Shown here: positions 1 through 7,071 of the stretch, one piece after another
How the letters are laid out: every line of letters starts with the position of its first letter
Position numbering within the stretch: the stretch's first letter is position 1
Source: an uncultured Oscillospiraceae bacterium
GTDB lineage: Bacteria > Bacillota > Clostridia > Oscillospirales > Acutalibacteraceae
DNA length: 7,071 nucleotides
NCBI GenBank assembly: GCA_900552225.1
Contig: URYX01000091.1
Span: 1 to 7,071 of the forward strand
Reading direction: 5' to 3'
Translations under genes and position numbers: made by a program
Notes under the pieces: model-generated
The model's input: only the letters and a program-made list of their open reading frames with translations
The model's database searches: none
Told to the model about the DNA's origin: nothing

Positions 1-91
1 AATATTCCGTTTCAGGAACGATGCTGCCCGAATTGCTTTGTCTGAGCCTACAGAGGCACACTCCTTGTCCCCGCTGCCTTTCAGACAGCCT

Positions 92-129
92 CTGAGCGTG
101 TCAAAAACAGAGTTTTTTGACACGCTCAG
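92..129. repeat. Perfect 16-bp inverted repeat, AT-rich centre
   Basis: Arms at 92-107 (CTGAGCGTGTCAAAAA) and 114-129 are exact reverse complements, separated by a 6-base loop (CAGAGT). Neither strand has a T tract immediately after the stem, so it is not a typical intrinsic terminator by itself. Its last three bases (127-129) also form the base of the next hairpin, so the two structures compete slightly. It may be part of a 3' untranslated region of a gene to the left, or a small dispersed intergenic repeat; the sequence alone does not decide. Confidence 0.7.
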
Positions 130-178
130 TCCTTGAGGTGCATTTCCTTATAAGGTGCACTCCAAGGGCTGTTTTTTT
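127..178 (+). terminator. Rho-independent terminator of an upstream + strand transcript
   Basis: The left arm 127-142 pairs with 156-171: CAGTCCTTG with CAAGGGCTG, including one G-T wobble, then one A-C mismatch, a second wobble, and GGTGCA with the opposite arm. The loop region itself contains the self-complementary CCTTATAAGG. A run of seven T follows at 172-178. The shape and U tract are those of an intrinsic terminator reading rightward. The gene it serves would lie left of the window; no coding tail was recognised in 1-90. Confidence 0.8.
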
Positions 179-221
179 GCGGCTCGTGTGTGCTCGCCGG
201 ACCGATGATCAGCCGGAGGAA

Positions 222-307
222 TGCTTTTATCCGCCCGCATTATTCAGAAACCCATACCGGCGGTATAGAAAATAAAAGAATAACAGTACGGGCGGTGCGT
301 TGCTTTT
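222..307. repeat. Nested imperfect palindrome flanked by short direct repeats
   Basis: The outer arms CCGCCCG (231-237) and CGGGCGG (289-295) are followed inward by TTATTC (240-245) and GAATAA (278-283), with 2-base and 5-base offsets. At the centre lies a smaller perfect dyad, ATACCG-G-CGGTAT (254-266). The heptamer TGCTTTT occurs on both sides (222-228 and 301-307) in the same orientation. The right copy overlaps the predicted -35 box. The arrangement could be a control region or the remnant of a very small mobile repeat. No longer terminal repeats or transposase signature are visible. Confidence 0.5.
254..266. promoter_or_regulatory. Candidate operator, 6-1-6 dyad
   Basis: ATACCG and CGGTAT flank a single central G, giving a perfect 13-base dyad about 34 bases upstream of the predicted -35 box. 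Short dyads of this size are typical binding sites for dimeric helix-turn-helix regulators. The adjacent gene encodes such a protein, so autoregulation is an inference worth noting. It could also simply be the apex of the larger palindrome. Confidence 0.35.
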
Positions 308-328
308 CGGAGGGGGCTTCGCTATAAT
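300..328 (+). promoter_or_regulatory. Sigma-A-type promoter for the regulator/exporter unit
   Basis: A perfect -10 hexamer TATAAT lies at 323-328. Seventeen bases upstream is TTGCTT (300-305), which matches the first three positions of the TTGACA consensus. Transcription would start near 335, giving a leader of about 20 bases before the ATG at 356. A ribosome binding site GGAGGAG (343-349) lies six bases before that ATG. No other promoter of this quality was seen in the first 355 bases. Confidence 0.75.
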
Positions 329-355
329 AGAAGCACAGAAACGGAGGAGAGGCGT

Positions 356-1432
356 ATGGCGGTTTCGTTGGCGGAGAATATCCGCAGGTTCCGAAAGGAG
401 AGGGCTCTGACACAGGAGCAGCTGGCCGAGGCGTTGGGGGTGACGGTGGGGGCCGTTTACAAATGGGAGGCCGGGCTGTCGCAGCCGGAGCTCGGAAAAT
501 TGGCGGAATTAGCCGATTATCTGGATACTTCGGTGGATGTGCTGCTCGGATACGAGCGAAAGGATCACCGCCCGCAGACGATAGCCGCGCGGCTGAAGCA
601 GCTGCGGAATGCCAAGGACCGTGCGGGGCTTGCGGAAGCGGAGCAGGCCATGAGACGTTATCCGAATTCCTTTGAAATTGTCTATAATGCCGCCATGCTG
701 TACACGGTATTCGGCGTGGAAACCGGGGAACGGGAGATACTGCGCCGTGCGCTGACGGTGCTGGAGAGTGCGCGGCAGCTTTTGCCGCAGAATACGGATC
801 CCACCATCAGCGAAAGTACGCTGTGCGGGGACACGGCCGAGGTGCTGCTGCATTTGGGCCGGGAGGAGGAGGCTGTGGAGCTGCTGCGCCGGCACAATGC
901 CGACGGGGTCTACAACGACCGGATCGGGTTGACGCTGGCGGCCGACTGCAACCGTCCCGACGAGGCGGTGCCGTTTTTGACCAAGGCGCTGCTGCAGTAT
1001 ATTGCGGGGCTTGTCCGCATTGTCATAGGCTATGTCAACGTGTATGAAAAGCGGGGCGACTTCAAGGCGGCGGAGGCCGTGCTGGAGTGGGGAATCGAGG
1101 GCTTGTCCGCCCTGAAGCAGGGGGATACCCCGAGCTTTTTGGATAAGCTGAACGCGGTGCTTTCGGTGTGCCTTGCGCACGAGAGGCAGAAAAGCCATGA
1201 GGATGCGGCGGCCGAGGCGGCATTGCACCGTGCCTGTGAGCTGGCCGTGTACTATGATGCCGCGCCCGATTACGGGGTGGGGAGTGTGCGGTTTGCCGAG
1301 GGGACGGAGAATCTCGGAGTCGTCTATGACGACCTGGGGACAACGGCCGCCGACAGCGTGAGACGGACCGTGGAGCAGACGGAAAACCCCGTGCTGGCGG
1401 CCTGGCTTGAGGAGTGGATGCCGCATGCGTAG
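356..1432 (+). CDS. XRE-family transcriptional regulator with TPR-like C-terminal region
   Basis: This 358-residue protein is probably a cytoplasmic DNA-binding regulator. Residues 7-65 form a Cro/C1-type helix-turn-helix domain (LTQEQLAEALGVTVGAVYKW), ending in the usual SVDVLLGY. The rest, about residues 75-340, is predominantly helical with paired amphipathic helices like TPR repeats, and carries conserved-looking blocks QNTDP (145-149), DAAPDY (301-306) and YDDLG (324-328). From memory, these blocks belong to a Firmicutes/Actinobacteria family usually encoded beside ABC exporters; the signal it senses is not known to me. TPR-bearing XRE proteins of the RNPP type bind peptides, but that role here is only analogy. 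The ATG at 356 is chosen because GGAGGAG precedes it at ideal spacing and a TATAAT promoter lies just upstream. The gene overlaps the transporter gene by 8 bases, so both are probably one operon. Confidence 0.9.
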   Translation: MAVSLAENIRRFRKERALTQEQLAEALGVTVGAVYKWEAGLSQPELGKLAELADYLDTSVDVLLGYERKDHRPQTIAARLKQLRNAKDRAGLAEAEQAMRRYPNSFEIVYNAAMLYTVFGVETGEREILRRALTVLESARQLLPQNTDPTISESTLCGDTAEVLLHLGREEEAVELLRRHNADGVYNDRIGLTLAADCNRPDEAVPFLTKALLQYIAGLVRIVIGYVNVYEKRGDFKAAEAVLEWGIEGLSALKQGDTPSFLDKLNAVLSVCLAHERQKSHEDAAAEAALHRACELAVYYDAAPDYGVGSVRFAEGTENLGVVYDDLGTTAADSVRRTVEQTENPVLAAWLEEWMPHA

Positions 1433-3143
1433 ATCGGAAGGCGGGCGCCGGCTTACGGCGCAGTTTTACAGGGGCAACCTCGGGTGTCTGTGTGTGGCCG
1501 GAGCGGCGGCTCTGGCCTCCGGGCTTCTGAATCTGATTCTTTCATGGATGATACAGCAGCTGATCGATGCCGCCTCGGGTGCGCCGGAGGCATTGCCGCT
1601 TCCCGTGCTTTCCGCGATGGCGGGAGGGTTTGTGGCGCTTTGTGCGGGGATTTTATGGCTGCGGTACTGCTCCGAGCCGCATTTTATCGAGCGGGCCATG
1701 CGGCAGTATAAGGAGCTGGCGTTCCGAAGGCTGACGGAAAAGAATATTGCCTCCTTCCGGGACGAGAGCACGGCCGTTTACCTTTCCGCACTGACCAACG
1801 ATGCCGGACGCGTGGAGTCGGAGTATCTGGAGCAGCAGCTGTCTCTGCTGACGAAGGCGGTGACCTTTGTCGGGGCGCTGGCGCTGATGCTGTGGTATTC
1901 GCCGCTGCTGACTGCCGTTGCGGCGTGCGTCACGGCGCTGCCGCTGGCGGCCTCGCTGCTGACGGGCGGCCGGCTGCAGGCGGCGGAGCAGCGGGTCTCC
2001 GACCGTAACCGGGATTTTACGGCGGCGCTGACCGATTGTCTCGGCGGTTTTTCCGTGGTCAAGGTATTTAAGGCGGAACGGGAGATTTTTCGCCTGTTTT
2101 CCGAGAGCAACCGGGCGCTGGAGCATGAAAAATTTTTGCGCCGCCGTCTGAAGCTCCTGGTGGGGATGATCGGGTCCGTCACCGGTATTTTTGCCCAGCT
2201 CGGCGTATTTCTGGCGGGAGCCTGGATGGCGCTGGGCGGATACGGCCTGACGGCGGGTGCGGTGATTCTGTTTGTGAATCTGATGAATTTCCTGATCGAG
2301 CCGGTTGCGGAGCTGCCGTCCCTGCTGGCGAGCCGAAAGGCGGCGCTCGGGCTGACCGAAAAGCTGGCGGAGTCGCTGGAGCATCATGCGGCCGCGGCCA
2401 CCGGGCAGCTGGCGCTCCCGCCGCTGCGGCAGGACATCGTGCTGGACAACGTTTCGTTCGGATACAGCGAGGAACGGGAGGTGCTCCACGGAATTTCCGC
2501 CGTACTGCGCGCGGGCGGGGCGTATGCCGTGGTCGGCGGCAGCGGCAGCGGCAAATCGACCCTGCTGAGCCTTTTGACGGCGGGCAGCACGGCCTACCGC
2601 GGCAACATCCGGCTGGACGGCCGGGAGCTGCGGGACATTGCGCCCGAGGCCCTGTATGAGCAGATTACGGTGATTCAGCAGAATGTGTTTGTATTTCATG
2701 CGACCGTCCGCGAAAACGTCACGATGTTCCGGGAGTTTCCCCGGGAGAGGGTGGCCTCCGCCATGAAGCGGGCGCACCTGGATGCCCTGCTGGCGGAGCG
2801 CGGGGAGGAATACCTGTGCGGCGAGAACGGCAGCGGGTTGTCCGGAGGAGAAAAGCAGCGGATTTCCATTGCCCGCAGCCTGCTGAAGCAGTCCTCCGTG
2901 CTTTTGGCGGACGAGGCGACGGCCGCGCTGGATGCGGAGACGGCGCACCGGGTGAGTGCGGAGCTGCTGGATTTGTCGGAAATGACGCGGATTGTAGTCA
3001 CACATTCGCTGGAGGAAGCGCTGCTGCGCCGCTGCGACGGGATTCTGGTGCTGAAGGATGGCCGGTTGGCGGAGATGGGGCGGTTCGATGAGCTGATGGA
3101 GAACAAGGGATATTTTTATGCCCTGTACACGGTGTCGCAGTGA
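1425..3143 (+). CDS. ABC exporter half-transporter, fused permease and ATP-binding protein
   Basis: This 572-residue inner-membrane protein should export a substrate using ATP. The N-terminal permease has about six membrane segments (near residues 20-45, 60-79, 139-158, 160-180, 244-268, 275-300). The ATPase domain follows with every expected motif: Walker A GGSGSGKST (371-379, Lys377), Q-loop QQN (418-420), signature LSGGEKQ (472-478), Walker B VLLADE (492-497) and switch histidine His527. No peptidase C39 domain or other extension is present, so nothing identifies the substrate. As a half-transporter it must dimerise, with itself or a partner outside this window. An in-frame TTG at 1407 would add six residues, but ATG 1425 is preferred: GAGGAG (1409-1414) lies ten bases before it. 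The start overlaps the regulator's stop, which implies co-transcription and translational coupling. Multidrug-type export and peptide export both remain possible. Confidence 0.93.
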   Translation: MRRSEGGRRLTAQFYRGNLGCLCVAGAAALASGLLNLILSWMIQQLIDAASGAPEALPLPVLSAMAGGFVALCAGILWLRYCSEPHFIERAMRQYKELAFRRLTEKNIASFRDESTAVYLSALTNDAGRVESEYLEQQLSLLTKAVTFVGALALMLWYSPLLTAVAACVTALPLAASLLTGGRLQAAEQRVSDRNRDFTAALTDCLGGFSVVKVFKAEREIFRLFSESNRALEHEKFLRRRLKLLVGMIGSVTGIFAQLGVFLAGAWMALGGYGLTAGAVILFVNLMNFLIEPVAELPSLLASRKAALGLTEKLAESLEHHAAAATGQLALPPLRQDIVLDNVSFGYSEEREVLHGISAVLRAGGAYAVVGGSGSGKSTLLSLLTAGSTAYRGNIRLDGRELRDIAPEALYEQITVIQQNVFVFHATVRENVTMFREFPRERVASAMKRAHLDALLAERGEEYLCGENGSGLSGGEKQRISIARSLLKQSSVLLADEATAALDAETAHRVSAELLDLSEMTRIVVTHSLEEALLRRCDGILVLKDGRLAEMGRFDELMENKGYFYALYTVSQ

Positions 3144-3173
3144 ACGGATTTCTGCTCCTGGGGGCAATCAGCC

Positions 3174-3201
3174 TCCGGCAAGGGCAGAGGGGACTGCCGG
3201 A
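3174..3201 (+). other. Hairpin in the exporter 3' untranslated region
   Basis: TCCGGCA (3174-3180) and TGCCGGA (3195-3201) form a perfect 7-bp stem with a 14-base purine-rich loop, 30 bases after the exporter stop codon. No T tract follows, so it is not a terminator. It may protect the mRNA 3' end or form part of a larger folded region reaching the terminator at 3266-3304. Confidence 0.45.
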
Positions 3202-3218
3202 AAGCACCGAAGCCGCGT

Positions 3219-3266
3219 AAAGGCTGTTGCCTTTGCATGCGAAATTGCGGATGTGCGAACAGGCAA
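3219..3266 (+). other. Two mutually exclusive hairpins before the terminator
   Basis: AAAGGC (3219-3224) pairs perfectly with GCCTTT (3229-3234) around the loop TGTT. Alternatively TTGCCT (3227-3232) pairs with AGGCAA (3261-3266), and the stem continues through GCATG with two bulges. The second fold uses the right arm of the first and touches the first base of the terminator stem, so the folds compete. There is no downstream gene on this strand to be controlled, so a role in RNA stability or a 3'-derived small RNA is more plausible than attenuation. Confidence 0.35.
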
Positions 3267-3304
3267 AAAGCCGCCGGGCCCTGCTGCGGGGCCCGGCGGC
3301 TTTT
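3266..3304. terminator. Bidirectional rho-independent terminator between convergent genes
   Basis: A perfect 16-bp, very GC-rich stem (3266-3281 with 3289-3304) closes a 7-base loop. The stem ends in AAAA on the left and TTTT on the right, so each strand has a U tract after the hairpin: TTTT then GAGCTTTT on the + strand, and five T on the minus strand. It lies between the exporter gene and uvrA, which converge, and probably stops transcription from both sides. Confidence 0.9.
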
Positions 3305-3361
3305 GAGCTTTTGGGAGTGGACGGCCGCGGAGCATTCCGAGGCGCCCAAAGAAATATTTTA

Positions 3362-3400
3362 TGTGCACGGAGGCGTTTCTGCGCCGTTCGGAGGTGCACA
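3362..3400 (-). other. Stem-loop directly after the uvrA stop codon
   Basis: TGTGCAC (3362-3368) and GTGCACA (3394-3400) are a perfect 7-bp inverted repeat, with an inner GGCG/CGCC stem (3372-3375 and 3382-3385). On the minus strand it begins five bases after the uvrA stop and is followed by an A/T-rich stretch with no clean T tract. It may be a weak first terminator or a 3'-end stabilising structure ahead of the strong terminator at 3266-3304. Confidence 0.45.
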
Positions 3401-3405
3401 GGGGG

Positions 3406-6229
<2,824 letters not shown>

Positions 6230-6243
<14 letters not shown>

Positions 6244-7071
6244 GGTTCCCCTGCTCCTGTAATTCCTTGATTCGGTCGCGCAGCCAGGCCGCATGCTCAA
6301 ATTCGAGCAGGCGGGAGGCGTTCTTCATTTCCCGTGTCAGCTCCTCGATCATCTGCTGCCGTTCGGCGCGGCTCATCCGGCGGCCGACCTTCTGCTCGGT
6401 GTGCTCCTTGCCGGAGATTTCGATGAGGTCCCGCACGTCCTTGACGATGCTCTGCGGAACGATGCCGTGCTCCGCGTTATAGGCGCTTTGGAGGGCGCGC
6501 CGCCGGGCGGTTTCGGAGATGGCGCGCTCCATCGACGGGGTCACGGTGTCGGCGTAGAGAATGACCTGACCGTGGGCGTTGCGCGCCGCGCGGCCGATGG
6601 TCTGTACCAGCGAGGTCTCCGAGCGCAGGAAGCCCTCCTTGTCCGCGTCCAGCACGGCCACCAGCGAAACCTCCGGCAGGTCGAGTCCCTCGCGCAGCAG
6701 GTTGATGCCGACAAGCACGTCGAATTCCCCGAGCCGCAGGTCGCGGATGATCTCCATGCGCTCCATGGTATCGATGTCGTGGTGCATATAGCGCACGCGG
6801 ATGCCGACGTTTTCAAAATAGGCGGTCAGGTCTTCGGCCATCTTCTTGGTCAGCGTGGTGACCAGCACCCGTTCCCTGCGCGCGGCCCGCTCGCGGATTT
6901 CACCGATCAGGTCGTCGATCTGGCCCTCGATCGGGCGCACGAATACCTCGGGATCGAGAAGCCCCGTCGGACGGATCACCTGTTCGACAATCTGCCGACT
7001 GTGTTCCCGTTCGTACTCGCCGGGGGTGGCGCTGACGTAGATGGCCTGATGAATATGGCTCTCGAATTCCT
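6230..7071 (-). CDS. uvrB: Excinuclease ABC subunit B (UvrB), 3' part, cut by the window edge
   Basis: UvrB is the helicase-like subunit that verifies damage after UvrA loading and recruits UvrC for incision. About the last 279 codons are present; family members have about 650-680 residues, so the N-terminal ATP-binding Walker A part is outside the window. Fragment numbering starts at the first complete codon (7069). It contains SATPG (13-17, the SAT helicase motif), the second helicase domain with GINLLREGLDLPE, the arginine-finger motif QTIGRAARN (156-164), and the C-terminal UVR domain at about 238-270, which binds UvrC or UvrA. A GTG at 6979 inside the frame is an internal valine, not a start, because clear UvrB sequence continues upstream to the edge. 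The stop lies 14 bases inside uvrA, so both genes form one minus-strand operon. The promoter and any LexA box would lie beyond the right edge. Confidence 0.97.
6254..6258 (-). promoter_or_regulatory. Ribosome binding site of uvrA, inside the end of uvrB
   Basis: AGGAG on the minus strand lies ten bases before the uvrA ATG (6241-6243) and within the last codons of uvrB. It decides the uvrA start over the longer open frame to 6300 and fits translation by ribosomes finishing uvrB. The spacing is slightly long; a GGGG closer to the ATG could also contribute. Confidence 0.6.

Noticed and set aside
21..95. A 24-codon open frame near the left edge, and an open frame (2-136) running in from outside
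   Set aside because: The AGGAA before ATG 21 is only two bases away. The edge-spanning frame reads through the inverted repeat and has no recognisable protein features. Either could be a gene tail, but neither can be supported.
205..327. A 40-codon open frame from ATG 205, ending at the -10 box
   Set aside because: No ribosome binding site precedes it, it runs through the palindrome, and its stop is formed by the TATAAT promoter hexamer.
1653..3167. A 504-codon open frame on the minus strand, opposite the ABC exporter
   Set aside because: Same codon-bias artefact. The + strand protein has every ABC motif in order, while this frame is rich in R, Q, H and P with no recognisable fold.
3116..3399. 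Several short overlapping frames on both strands across the convergent gap
   Set aside because: They read through the terminator stem, lack ribosome binding sites and are rich in A, R, P and G. They are likely by-products of GC-rich hairpins.
6244..6300. Extension of uvrA by 19 codons to an upstream ATG at 6300
   Set aside because: The added residues do not resemble the UvrA N-terminus, and the segment is within the UVR domain coding sequence of uvrB. The start at 6243 gives the family's normal N-terminus.

Overview
The window looks like a piece of chromosome from a GC-rich, low-motility-type gut Firmicute, most likely a Clostridia member near Oscillospirales/Ruminococcaceae. This rests on the AGGAGG-type ribosome binding sites, the TTGnnn-N17-TATAAT promoter, the strong G/C preference at third codon positions, and proteins that read like those of this group. 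The taxonomic call is inference, since no rRNA or marker phylogeny is available.

Layout, left to right. Positions 1-355 hold no convincing gene. They contain a perfect 16-bp inverted repeat, an overlapping rho-independent terminator that probably ends an upstream + strand transcript, a nested palindrome of about 65 bp, and a sigma-A-type promoter. From this promoter a two-gene + strand unit is read: an XRE-family regulator with a TPR-like C-terminal sensor region (356-1432), and a half-size ABC exporter with fused permease and ATPase (1425-3143) whose start overlaps the regulator's stop. A 262-bp convergent gap follows (3144-3405). It holds several hairpins and a 16-bp GC-rich bidirectional terminator.

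The right half is on the minus strand and carries the nucleotide excision repair genes in the order uvrB then uvrA. uvrB is cut by the right edge, so only about its last 279 codons are present. uvrA is complete (945 aa) and starts inside the last codons of uvrB, so the two are probably translationally coupled. UvrA and UvrB together form the damage-recognition complex that loads UvrC.

The uvrBA half is ordinary housekeeping DNA. The less explained part is the regulator/exporter pair. I recognise it as a recurring but, to my knowledge, functionally uncharacterised combination, and its promoter region has unusual dyad symmetry. I saw no CRISPR array, tRNA, rRNA, transposase, phage gene or defence system in the window.
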